Part shown: positions 43,084 through 52,800 of the stretch, in pieces
Position numbering within the stretch: position 1 is the first letter of the stretch
Layout of the letters: each line of letters opens with the position of its first letter
Origin: Bacteroidales bacterium
GTDB taxonomy: Bacteria > Bacteroidota > Bacteroidia > Bacteroidales > UBA3824
Assembly: GCA_017394445.1 (NCBI GenBank)
Contig: JAFPYT010000246.1
Location: 1 to 53,815 of the forward strand
Direction: 5' to 3'
Length of the DNA: 53,815 nt
Notes under the pieces: model-generated
The model's database searches: none
Seen by the model: only the letters and a program-made list of their open reading frames with translations
What the model was told of the DNA's origin: nothing
Made by a program: the position numbers and the translations under genes

Positions 43084-43974
43084 TTACAAGTTTCCCATTA
43101 TTGCCGTTATCAGCGATGAATCCAATATTTCAAATGCAAAGCACTTTTTGCCTAAGTCTTTGAGTGATGCGCCGATGTGGTAAAGGGTGGTGTTGTCGAT
43201 TATCAGAAAACGGTCGTGCATTGTGGTGGTAGGTCTGACTGTTAGGGTGGGATATTGGGCGTTGAAGGTTTGAATGTCTTGGGCTGTGAGTGGGGTGTTG
43301 GGTTTTGTGTATATGGTAACGTTAACGCCCGGTTGTTTTTTTGTAAGGCGTTGTAATACACTTAAATCCACATAGTTGTCTATCAAGATAATTTCTTTTG
43401 TTGCAGATTGAATAAAACTCTCAAATTTGGCGTATGCGTCGAAGATTTGACCTTGAAAGAATATGCCCTGAGTATCGTCGATTGCGTATTTGTTCATACG
43501 GTCAAAGAGTTCGTCGATGCGGCGGTCGGATTCTTTTTGATGAATATTTACTTTAAGCAACTGATTTTTAATCGTATTGATTTCTGTAAAAATCTGAGCG
43601 TTATTGTGCAAGAAATGCCGCATAGAAACAAACGCCCGCATAATTTGAATGTTGACCTCAACCGCCTTTTGTGATTTCAATACCGATGATAGCATCGCCA
43701 CACCTTGTTCTGTGAAAACAAAGGGTAATGATGGAGAAAATTTCAATGCTTGGAGGTGGTCGCAAATTGCGACCACCTCGTCTTTCTCGGTTTTGTTCAG
43801 CGAAAACATAAAATCCTCAGGAAATCGCTCGATATTGCGTTTAACTTGTTCGTTGAGGCGTTTTGTCTCCACACCGTACAACTCCGCCAAATCGCGGTCG
43901 AGCATCACTTGCTGCCCACGGATTACGAGTATTTTGTTTTCGATATTGATGGGTTGTAATGAGTTATCGAGCAT
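43084..43974 (-). CDS. ORF6N-domain protein with PLD-like C-terminal domain, copy 2
   Basis: A 296-residue paralogue of the protein at 34348. The start MLDNSLQPINIENK aligns with MPNNPLQTINIENK of copy 1; a longer in-frame start 42 codons upstream would include the promoter and is rejected. The ORF6N domain, helical linker and PLD-like end with HDRFLIID and HIGASLKDLGKK are conserved. The segment at residues 64-86 differs most (EVVAICDHLQALKFSPSLP against NWRSQIVTSNSDKMGLRRPP in copy 1). The linker is seven residues longer. Codons 66-74 lie in a 27-base palindrome. Together with copy 1 it brackets the BlaI/M56, nSTAND and helicase genes in direct orientation. Confidence 0.9.
   Translation of the reverse strand: MLDNSLQPINIENKILVIRGQQVMLDRDLAELYGVETKRLNEQVKRNIERFPEDFMFSLNKTEKDEVVAICDHLQALKFSPSLPFVFTEQGVAMLSSVLKSQKAVEVNIQIMRAFVSMRHFLHNNAQIFTEINTIKNQLLKVNIHQKESDRRIDELFDRMNKYAIDDTQGIFFQGQIFDAYAKFESFIQSATKEIILIDNYVDLSVLQRLTKKQPGVNVTIYTKPNTPLTAQDIQTFNAQYPTLTVRPTTTMHDRFLIIDNTTLYHIGASLKDLGKKCFAFEILDSSLITAIMGNL
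43753..43779. repeat. 27-base intragenic palindrome in ORF6N copy 2
   Basis: Two 13-base perfect arms (GAGGTGGTCGCAA / TTGCGACCACCTC) flank one base (43766). The minus-strand core is GGTCGCAATTTGCGACC. It encodes EVVAICDHL; the centre is the second base of codon 70, against the first base of codon 71 in copy 1. Confidence 0.95.
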
Positions 43975-43998
43975 AATATTGATTCTATCAATTTTCAG

Positions 43999-44030
43999 CA
44001 AAGTTACTAACAATTTTTGTGTCTTGCAAA
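43999..44030 (-). promoter_or_regulatory. Promoter of ORF6N copy 2
   Basis: On the minus strand TTTG (44030-44027) and TAACTTTG (44006-43999) are 20 bases apart, the same arrangement and distance to the start codon as for copy 1. Confidence 0.7.
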
Positions 44031-44074
44031 AAAAGTTTCTCATCTCTTGTGCAACTCTTATTCTATTTATTCCG

Positions 44075-44082
44075 TATCTTTG
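44075..44082 (+). promoter_or_regulatory. -7 box (TATCTTTG) directly before the outer-membrane protein gene
   Basis: TATCTTTG matches TAnnTTTG and ends only 4 bases before the ATG at 44087, so the transcript should be leaderless or nearly so. Confidence 0.5.
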
Positions 44083-44086
44083 CCTT

Positions 44087-45262
44087 ATGAAACAGTACAT
44101 TCTAATTTCAATATTACTATTAACTTGGGGTGTTGTGGCGGGTCAAAATGATACTACAAGGCACGGCGGCTATATTCCGCTGTTCGACAACCTTACTTCG
44201 CCCGATGTGCCGCTGCCCAATGATTACAATGGTAAATTGCGCACTACTAATTCTGATAGCATTCAGGTGAGCGTGGAGGAGGCTGTGGAAAACCTCCGAA
44301 ACCTCTATAATGCCGGTAGGTTTAGCGAGGCGCTCGGATATGCGTTGTATGTGCGTATGCGCAAGCACGAAGACCGTTTTACCAAGGAAGAAACCGAAGT
44401 TTTTCATAAATATGCCATTGCCTCTATGAAGGAGATGGGTTTTGACTATAAGGCCGATTCGCTTATGAAGATTTTTTGCCGTCAAAGTCCTTTTTACGAG
44501 GTAAAAGATGATGATCCCGATGCGTTTGTAAAACTAAAAGATAAATTTGTTACACGTCCTATACTCGGCATAAGGGTTTCGAGTAGCAAGGATTACCCTA
44601 TAATTACTCTCGACACTGTGTACACCGTGCGCGATAAGGAGACAGGCTATAAGTACCAAAACTTTAAGGGTTCGTCGTTTGGGGCAGATGTGGTTTATTA
44701 CCCGATGAAAAATTTGGAAGTGTCGACAGGTGTGATGTTTTCTAAATTGGGCTTTACACGATTGGAACATAGTCAAAAGGTGAAGTTTTCGTATACCGAA
44801 AATGATCGTCTGATTTCGTTTCCCTTAGAGGTAGGATATTGTTTTAAGCCGTTTTGGGGATTGGTAATTCCCGAATTTTTTGCAGGAGCAAGGCTGTCGC
44901 TATTGCACAAAAGCACCTACGAGGTAAGCGACCAAGTGTTTAAACTCAACTCGGTGGGCAGCACTACCGAAGATGTTGCTTGCGAAGGTGATTTTGATAA
45001 TGTAAAAAACTCATTTGTAACTCTTTATGGTGGATTTAGGCTAAATTACGAAATTCGTAGGATATGTTTTTTTGCAGGAGCATATTACGGAGCGGCTTTG
45101 GGCGAATTACGAAAACCTGAGGATAATTACACAAATGTAGAACTTATTGTAAACCATCGTTTTATGCCCGACGCTATACGTGTGGGACAAGTTTCGGTAA
45201 ACCTTGGCGTTAAAGTAAACCTATATTATAAGACGTTTGCCAAATACGGTTACGGCTATTAA
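44087..45262 (+). CDS. Outer-membrane beta-barrel protein, unknown
   Basis: A 391-residue protein starting at MKQYILISILLLTWGVVAGQ, a signal peptide. The open frame extends far upstream, but that part overlaps the ORF6N gene on the other strand and is not used. After a helical, TPR-like segment (about 60-140, VEEAVENLRNLYNAGRFSEALGYALYVRMRKH) come beta strands typical of an outer-membrane barrel (LEVSTGVMFSKLGFTR, GLVIPEFFAGARLSLLHKS, ICFFAGAYYGAALGELR, VSVNLGVKVNLYYKTFAKYGYGY). No family name can be given. It is the first gene of a three-gene run with a lipoprotein and a SpoIIE phosphatase. Confidence 0.8.
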   Translation: MKQYILISILLLTWGVVAGQNDTTRHGGYIPLFDNLTSPDVPLPNDYNGKLRTTNSDSIQVSVEEAVENLRNLYNAGRFSEALGYALYVRMRKHEDRFTKEETEVFHKYAIASMKEMGFDYKADSLMKIFCRQSPFYEVKDDDPDAFVKLKDKFVTRPILGIRVSSSKDYPIITLDTVYTVRDKETGYKYQNFKGSSFGADVVYYPMKNLEVSTGVMFSKLGFTRLEHSQKVKFSYTENDRLISFPLEVGYCFKPFWGLVIPEFFAGARLSLLHKSTYEVSDQVFKLNSVGSTTEDVACEGDFDNVKNSFVTLYGGFRLNYEIRRICFFAGAYYGAALGELRKPEDNYTNVELIVNHRFMPDAIRVGQVSVNLGVKVNLYYKTFAKYGYGY

Positions 45263-45273
45263 AACTATTGACA

Positions 45274-46567
45274 ATGAAAAAATTATTGATATTATTTTTG
45301 GCAATGGCGGCTGTTGGTTGCAAAGAGGGCGGCATACTCAACGACCACAACGTGTTTATGTCCGATTCGTTGGCGTCTGCCGTTAAAAAAGTGCCGATTC
45401 GGTTTGAAGCCTCTATGCCTATGTATGTTACCGACGATGGAGGATTGCTTTTGGTTGAAGATTTTGTATCTTCTGTTGCGGGCGACCAAGAGATGAATTC
45501 TACACGAATAGCCAAAATTTTGCCCGATGGTTCTAAAACGTTTATGAAAATGCCCGAACCTCATTGGATTGCCAATGGCGACATTCCGCAAGAAACAATT
45601 GAACAGTTTGCTCCTGATATTCAACCTATCAACAATTTGTTCAAAGGGTCGGACGGCTGTTTTTATTCTCTTGGAATTTCGCAACCAAGGTTTCAAAGCG
45701 AATTTTTGGCACTTGCCCTAACCAAGTTTGATAGCGGTTTGAAAATTGTTTACGATTATTGCGCTGTTTTTTCGCTTGACGACGATCATCCTCTGCCTTA
45801 CAGTTGGCGTTCCGCTCGACAACGGACGTTTTGCCATCCTTTTAAAAATGGGCGACGAGTGGCAAAATCAGGCGGTTTATTCGGCTATAATAATTGCTGT
45901 CGATGGAACGGTGGAAAACGAAATTCAGTTTGACCCCGAATTTGGTGAATATCCTGATGGAACTGTCTATTCTTGCGGCGACAATATTATCCGCGACTGT
46001 ACCGATTTTTCTAACGAACAGCATATTAGGTCGTTTTCGAGCAAGGGAGAATTTTTGTACGAACAAATTGCTTCTGGTAAATGTGCAAGAGTATCATACA
46101 CGGGCAAAAACACCATTCTTACCTGCTTTGAGGAATATGAGCCGAAATATGTTGAAGGTCCCAACGGTTATCAGATTACTGTTATGAACGGAAAATTTTA
46201 TTACACCGATATTACACCCGAATTAACAGGCACTGAGGTGAGAGATTTTAATGGAAGTGATTCTACCTACATTGTGATGGGTGGTGTTTATTGCGGTGGA
46301 AGTCAAATATTGTACGGTTATTGCAGGCAATGTTTTAGGTCGAATTTCGGAGTAGATTATTTTTACAACGAAAACGATGCTAAGGGCTTTATTATTAAAG
46401 ACGAAAAGTTGTACACTGTGACTGGAACATCTTCTAAGGCCATTCTCGGCGTTTGGTACAGCGGTGGCACTTACACCGTTTACTACGACGAGCGTTTGCC
46501 CGAAGCCGATTGGAACAGGTATGTAACTATTATAAAAACCAACGATTTAAATAAACTCAACAATTGA
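45274..46567 (+). pseudogene. Lipoprotein with frameshift
   Basis: The first frame starts at MKKLLILFLAMAAVGC (lipobox AVGC, Cys16) and runs to YCAVFSLDDDHPLPY. Near 45795-45810 it loses phase: the coding sequence continues in the next frame as VGVPLDNGRFAILLKMGDEWQNQAVYSAI to the stop at 46567. The shift corresponds to one extra base or two missing bases. Joined, it would be a lipoprotein of about 430 residues with repeated beta strands, of unknown role. It starts 11 bases after the outer-membrane protein gene and its stop overlaps the start of the phosphatase gene, so all three belong to one operon. A sequencing error cannot be excluded. Confidence 0.75.
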
Positions 46568-47732
46568 GCACATTAGATATTATATTAATTATTTTGCTTT
46601 TGGCGGCTGTGTCGGCTGCGGTATATTTTGCATCCACAAGGCGCCGAAAGGCTGAACGCGCTGTTGCCGATTATGGCGAAGACCTTAAACGCGAAATTCG
46701 TTTCTCGTCTGATGAGGTGCTGCGCTACAAATCGCTTTACGAAAAACTCAAAAACTCTGAAAAACAAGCCGATGAGTTGCCCACTTTGACCGATGGCGTT
46801 ATGCCCGACGAGGTGCTGATGACCGCCGAACGAATTATGCTTGAACAGCAGAAACTCGAACTCGAAAAAAACGAAATCTCCGAACGCAACCGCAAACTGT
46901 GGGATATGTCGCTATTGATTGAAAAAAAGCGTGAACATATCTCTGCCCTCAAACGCGACATTGAGGAAAAACACCGAGCCGTTACCGACAGCATCACCTA
47001 CGCCAAACGTATTCAATTGGCTGTTTTGCCCGAAAGCCGTTTGCTTAGCGAGTGCTTTGGCGATTATTTTATTTTTTGGCGGCCTAAGGATATTGTTTCG
47101 GGCGATTTTTATTGGATGAAACGTATTGGCGACATTGTGGCGTTTACCGTGGCAGACTGTACGGGTCACGGCGTTCCGGGCGCGTTTATGAGTCTTCTGG
47201 GTATAACGTTTCTCAACGATATTTGTATGAAACTTGATGAGGATACCCAGCCGAGCGATATTTTGGAACTTTTGCGCAGCGATATTATCTACGCATTTGG
47301 TCAGGAAGGTGTCAACGAGCGTCCAAACGACGGTATGGATATGGCGCTCTGCATTCTTAACCTGCGTACCAACAAACTGCGCTTTGCCGGAGCCAACAAT
47401 CCTATGTATCTTATGCGCAACGGCGAATTGCAAGAATACAAGTCGGTAAAGAATCCTATTGGCAATTATGCGTTTTCCGCGATTTTTCGTCGGTGGAAAT
47501 CGACGTGCAGACGGGCGATTGGATCTATATGTTTTCCGACGGTTATGCCGACCAATTTGGAGGCGAAGAAAACCGCAAACTCAACTACAAACGTTTCCGC
47601 GCCCTTATGACCGAAATGTCGCTTCTCAACAGCGAACAGCAAATGATACGCTTAGGCAAATTCCTCGACGAATGGAGGGGCAATACACCACAATTGGATG
47701 ATGTGATGGTGGCTGGATATAGGGTGAGGTGA
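46564..47732 (+). pseudogene. SpoIIE-family PP2C phosphatase with frameshift
   Basis: The product begins from TTG at 46564 (four-base overlap with the lipoprotein stop): one membrane helix (LDIILIILLLAAVSAAVYFA), a coiled coil (about 40-145) and a PP2C/SpoIIE domain with WRPKDIVSGDFYW, ADCTGHGVPGAFMSLLG and DGMDMALC. In a T4 run at 47473-47476 the frame is lost; one more T would restore NYAFFRDFSSVEID and continue to the SDG motif (MFSDGYADQFGG) and the end at 47732, giving about 389 residues. Such phosphatases act on phosphorylated partner-switch proteins. The homopolymer context makes sequencing error or slippage possible, but as read the protein lacks its SDG metal ligand and is dead. Confidence 0.82.
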
Positions 47733-47761
47733 TTAATTTTTTTTAATAATTGTTGTAAAAA

Positions 47762-47792
47762 ATTGTTTTTTATATCAAAATCTCTATCTTTG
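47762..47792 (+). promoter_or_regulatory. Promoter of the AAA ATPase-RloB operon
   Basis: TATCTTTG (47785-47792) fits TAnnTTTG; ATTG (47762-47765), 19 bases upstream, matches the -33 TTTG at three of four bases. The ATG follows 24 bases after the box. Confidence 0.5.
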
Positions 47793-47816
47793 CCGTGAAT
47801 TTTTAACGGAATCGCT

Positions 47817-49133
47817 ATGCTTTTAAGATTTATAGTAGATAATATATCATCAGTTAAGGACGCAACGGAATTTGATATGTTTCCGTCGAGCAAAAGTCAC
47901 AGCCATGATAATCACAAAGTTGAATGTGGTCATGCTACTGTATTACGTATGGGCGCTATTTATGGCGCAAATGGTGCGGGTAAAAGTAATCTTATAAACG
48001 CACTACGTCTTTTGCAAGAAATTGTTGTGTCAGAAACTCTTAACAATATAGTAGTATACGATTTGCCTTTTAAAATGAATGCTCAATCTCAGGAAAAACC
48101 ATCAGGTTTTGCGATAGAGTTTTATTATAATAGTAATGTGTATTATTATCACATTGAGTTTTCAGGAAAAATAATTACATTGGAAGAATTACTATTGAGC
48201 AAAAATAATAGGGATTTGGAGTTGTTCTCACGTAGCGATTTAGATATTTCCATTAAATCCAAATATATTGGAAATGGTATTAGCGAACAATTTAAAGATG
48301 CTTTGCAAAGAATGGTTCGCCCTGATATGCTGTTGCTTTCTTTCTTAGGTAAATATTATCCTAATGAAAGTCCGATTGTTGCTGATGCCTACCAATGGTT
48401 TGTGAGTAAATTACGTATTGTTCTTCCCGATTATGCATACGGCTTTGTGCCCCATTTGTTAGATACAAATGTCGATTTTGCAAACCTCATGAATACTACT
48501 TTACCCGAATTTAAGACAGGTATCCATCAATTAAGAGTTAAAAAGAAAATAATTGACGATAAAGACGTCAATGATGAGAATCTGTTGCAATTTATTAAAT
48601 GGGCAAAGGACCATCCTAATGAACCAAAATCTTTTTTTATTGGTGAAGATGAAATTAATATTATTTATGAAGATGGTAATGTAATTTTAAAATCATTAGT
48701 TGCAGTTCACAAGAATTTAGATGGAACAGAATGCTCTATATTATTTCCAAATGAATCAGATGGTACTCGACGCTTGATAGAATATATGCCGTTGTTATTT
48801 AATATTCTTCAAAAAGATTTTGTTTACGTCGTCGACGAAATCGAGCGCAGCCTTCATCCGATAATGATTAAGGATATAATTAGCAAAATCTCCGAAAGCA
48901 AGACAGCCAAGGGGCAATTGATTTTCACTACCCACGAATCGTGTTTGCTTGACCAAAATATTTTCCGCCCCGATGAAATTTGGTTTGCTCAAAAGGATGT
49001 AGAACAAGCCACGCAACTTTATCCGTTGAGCGATTTTAATATTCATAAAACAGCAAATATCGAAAACGGCTATCTAAATGGACGTTACGGTGGTATTCCT
49101 TTTTTGTCGAACCTTAAAGATTTAAATTGGTGA
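47817..49133 (+). CDS. AAA-family ATPase (RloA/AbiLi-type)
   Basis: A 438-residue ABC-like ATPase of the AAA_15/21 group. Walker A is GANGAGKS (residues 50-57); Walker B is FVYVVDEIERSLHP; the following TTHESCLLDQNIFRPDEIWFAQKD is typical of OLD- and RloA-like ATPases. The protein opens MLLRFIVDNISSVKDATEFDMFPS, a usual N-terminus of the group. The gene is one base from a RloB-like gene. This pair resembles AbiLi/AbiLii (RloA/RloB), which blocks phages by an abortive-infection type response. Both genes are intact, in contrast to the upstream neighbours. Confidence 0.85.
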   Translation: MLLRFIVDNISSVKDATEFDMFPSSKSHSHDNHKVECGHATVLRMGAIYGANGAGKSNLINALRLLQEIVVSETLNNIVVYDLPFKMNAQSQEKPSGFAIEFYYNSNVYYYHIEFSGKIITLEELLLSKNNRDLELFSRSDLDISIKSKYIGNGISEQFKDALQRMVRPDMLLLSFLGKYYPNESPIVADAYQWFVSKLRIVLPDYAYGFVPHLLDTNVDFANLMNTTLPEFKTGIHQLRVKKKIIDDKDVNDENLLQFIKWAKDHPNEPKSFFIGEDEINIIYEDGNVILKSLVAVHKNLDGTECSILFPNESDGTRRLIEYMPLLFNILQKDFVYVVDEIERSLHPIMIKDIISKISESKTAKGQLIFTTHESCLLDQNIFRPDEIWFAQKDVEQATQLYPLSDFNIHKTANIENGYLNGRYGGIPFLSNLKDLNW

Positions 49134-49134
49134 T

Positions 49135-49821
49135 ATGGCAATAGAACGTAGAAGGGATTACGGCAAAAAAGCACCTTCACGAGATGCTCATAAGGTGTAT
49201 ATAATATGCGAGGGTAGTGTTACTGAACCTCGTTATTTTACTTTTTTTGAAGGATTATCTTCTAATTTACAGGTTATTACCATTCCTTCAAAAGATGGTG
49301 AAACCGACCCGTTGAAACTGAGAGATTATGCCAAGCAAAAGTTTTTAAAAAATGGTAAACCTAATAAATTGGAATATCAAAATGGTGATACCGTGTGGTT
49401 TGTAATTGATACCGATTCTTGGGAGCACGAGGGTAAAATTGATCCTTTACGTGATTTTTGTTCTTCGCAGAATAAATCTATTGCCAAACGTTTATCATAT
49501 TCCGCTTGGAATGTGGCACAAAGTAATCCATGCTTTGAAATTTGGCTCTATTATCATATTATGGAAAATCCTCCGAAAGATTTTGATGTTGATAAAGAGA
49601 CATTTAAAGCATACGTAGATAGAGTTTTACCCGGAGGTTTTAAATCCGAGCGACATCCTCAATATTTAGAAGATGCTATTAGAAATGCACAAAACAACTT
49701 TTACCGTGATTCTAATGGTAAATTGAGTCTGTTTTCTACCGAAATGTATGTGTTAGGTACAGAGATTCTCCATTTTGTTAAACGCGATTTAGATAAATTG
49801 AAAAACAAGATGTTGGGATAA
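49135..49821 (+). CDS. RloB-like protein (AbiLii-type TOPRIM-fold effector)
   Basis: A 228-residue RloB family protein. YIICEGSVTEPRYFTFFEGL supplies the first conserved acid of a TOPRIM-like fold and VWFVIDTDSWEHEGK gives the DxD. WNVAQSNPCFEIWLYYHI is the conserved RloB middle and SFRDS-type segments end the domain (NAQNNFYRDSNGKL). RloB is the likely toxic effector of the pair, with the ATPase as sensor; in the known AbiL and PARIS-type systems the TOPRIM partner is the nuclease-like component. It ends 11 bases before the convergent TPR gene. Confidence 0.85.
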   Translation: MAIERRRDYGKKAPSRDAHKVYIICEGSVTEPRYFTFFEGLSSNLQVITIPSKDGETDPLKLRDYAKQKFLKNGKPNKLEYQNGDTVWFVIDTDSWEHEGKIDPLRDFCSSQNKSIAKRLSYSAWNVAQSNPCFEIWLYYHIMENPPKDFDVDKETFKAYVDRVLPGGFKSERHPQYLEDAIRNAQNNFYRDSNGKLSLFSTEMYVLGTEILHFVKRDLDKLKNKMLG

Positions 49822-49832
49822 TAGGGAAGGAG

Positions 49833-52800
49833 TTAATTTCCCATTCTAATTCCAAATCCTGCCATATCTGCGCCTACCCACATTTTGGTGCGGCGGTAGG
49901 TGCCGGTGCGCTGGTCTTCGGTGTGAAGGGTGATATTGAGCGGAAGGTTGCGCAACTGTATTTCGCGAAATTTGATGTGCGTAGAGCCGGTGAAATGTCC
50001 GTTGGCATCGGTGGTGATGGCGGTGTGCTGTCCGCTTTTTTCTCCCAAGAATGGCTGAAATCCCGTTCCTTCGGAGTGGTTTTTGGCGGCGGCTATTACT
50101 CTGCCTATTAGAGGCACTCCTTCGGCTTTTTGTGTCATATAATCGGCAACGCGACTGGTGAATCCGCCTTTGTCTTTGATTCTTTGTTGGTCGGCAAGGG
50201 TGAGGTAGCCTGTGGTGGTGGTTTCACCGTTTGAGAGATTCCATTTTTTGTTGGTGCCGGTAAATACGTTGCCCTCGTTGGTGATAGATATGTCGCCATT
50301 GGATTCGCGGCGGAGACCAATTCTGCCGAGCGGACCAGCGTCGAATCCTACTTCGATCCAAGGTCTTTCTTTTTCGCCGTAGGTTTTGAGGTAATGGTCG
50401 CCTGTGCCGAGACCGTCGGAACCGCCTGCGCTCATTTGCTGAGGAGGTTGCGGAGGGTCGGGCGGAAGTTCGGCAAGTATTTCGTAGAGACTATCGCGTT
50501 CGCGGCGTGGACGTTCTACCCAAAGGTCCCAATTGTTTTGAATCATTTTGCCGTTTTCCCAAGCCTTGCGGTAATTATTGTCGAGCCACGATAGGTTGGC
50601 AGCGTGAAGAACGTCGTTTTCAAAATATTCCATTACTGCGTATTTGTCGCAATATGCTCCCATAGCAATTGTCTTTTGCCACCATTCTTCAAGTGTTGGT
50701 TTAATTTCGCGATTGTAACACTCTTTGTATTGGTGCATTATGTCGATGTAGTGACTTTGCACTTTTCCTCTTACATAGGTTTCGCCGGCATCCATTTTTT
50801 GTTGAGCGGCGTTTATTTGACAGCGTACTTGTCCACGTTCGGTTTTGGCTTTTTCTAAACATTTTGCCAGATCCTTGTCTATCTCTTCGAGACGCTTTTT
50901 GTGGTTGTTGAATGCAATTTCGAGGTTGTTTTCCAAGGCTTTAAACTTGCTATTCATAGCGGGATAAATGGCAGGATAGTTAACAGGATTGCCCTTGTCG
51001 GGGTCGTACCAAAAGCCTTCGTGGTATTGAAGCATTATTTCGTAGTAACATTCCCACATTTTTAAGCACCAAAACTGACGTGCGTCGGGGTAGTAGATTA
51101 CCTCGTTGTCGTTTGCCATTTGATTGCTAATTCGTTGGTACATATCGAGTTCTGGTAAATGCAGCGAAACGTTTTTCTCTGACAATTGGTTGATAATTCC
51201 TTCGGTGCGTTCAAGTTCTTTGTCAACGTTTTGCATACCCATCGATTCGTAGTAGAGTATTGCGTAACGGTCTTGATCCATCACCTCTTTGTTGCGTTCG
51301 TTGAGTTTGGTGAGGGCATTGGATACTTTGTGGTTTGATTTGCTTAGATACGATTCGTGAAGTTGCCAAATTTCAGCATTGTTGACGGGCCAAGAAAATT
51401 CTTTCATATTTTGGATAACGTCCTGACCATTAGATACTCCGCCTGCTTTGGTGGCTCGGGTAAGGCTTTCGAGGTTTTCTTTGGTAAACACCTTGTTAAC
51501 TACGTTCATATAGGGGTAGGAGGGGTTTTCTGCCACTTTGTACTGTTCTACCTTGATGTTGTAGATGAGCGAGAAAAACTGCATTGCCGTAATGTCGTTG
51601 AAAAAGGTCTCGGCACTTTTAAACAATGTTGTGGTGGCTTCGTAAAACTTGTTTTCTTTGATATTTACGCCAGTGAGTATTTGGTATGCCTCGCCAAAAT
51701 CGGGTTGAGTAGAAAGTGCGTTCTCGGCATATTTGCGAGCGTTGATCAAATCGCCTTTTTCGAGGTAATAGTTAGCCAAATTTACTTGAACAATAGCGTT
51801 TTGGTTGTCGATAGCGAGCGCCTGCATAAATAGGTCTTTGGCATTTTCTGTTTCGCCCTTGTAAGCCATCAAAATACCGGCGTTGTTGTAGTTGAGCGCC
51901 GTAGGATTCACCACGCACAATGCAAGCGAGTATTCAATAAGAGATCCATTTACAAGGTTGAATTGAATGGCAGTCATAATGTCGGACGAGGCTTGTGTCA
52001 TATACTTTTCGATTTGCTCTACCGACATATTGGCAAATTTCTGGTCGAGTGCTTGCAACTGTTGTTTTACCCCCTCCTCGGTAACCTCCATCGACGGATT
52101 GAACACGCCTTGTGTTTTTGGTTTTGAAAATTTTGACGCATACACAGGAGTGGTAAGATACTTGATGTCAGTGATTTGAATATTGCTATACGATGTTGGG
52201 TCTGCCAAATCGTTCGACGGCGACGGGTCGTTGTAAGGCTGGGCACATTTTGGCGGTTCAATGGCAGGAGTTGTGGGACGGTTTTGAGCCGCACCTCCGT
52301 TCATACGGCCGAGAGCCATATTTATCATATCGTCAACGGTCATTCCCGGGGGAAGGTCGTTAGGGTCGATTTCTTTGCGCATTTGCTCAATAATCTGCTG
52401 CTGCATATTGTTGGGCACGCCCCCTGCACCGCCTCCCGACGATTTCCATTCGGGCGATAGGCAGAGTATCATATTTTGCGGAATTTTTTTGTCTAACGTG
52501 CTGATATTCACCACTGGCATTTCTGGCGCACCAAAATCCACAGCGGCTATTTTGGTAGAATTGTAAAAAAAGCGCACCTTATTGCCTAAGGTTGAGCGGT
52601 ATTCGTCGAAATAGAAATCTTTGCCGTTGAGTTTGCAAGTGCCTTGCTTTTGAAACGTCAGCCTGCCGATATTAAAAGTTTGATTAGTTTGATTAATCAC
52701 TCGGTAGGTTTTGGCTTTGACATCGAGCATAAACGTGCCTTTGGCGGTATTGAGCGTAATGGCGTCGGCACTTTCGTTGAGAGTGCACGAAACGCCGTCT

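Noticed and set aside
43649..44086. Upstream extension of the outer-membrane protein frame
   Set aside because: It overlaps ORF6N copy 2 on the opposite strand, and the signal peptide begins at the ATG at 44087.
43975..44100. N-terminal 42-codon extension of ORF6N copy 2
   Set aside because: It would include the promoter boxes, and copy 1 aligns from the ATG at 43974 onward.
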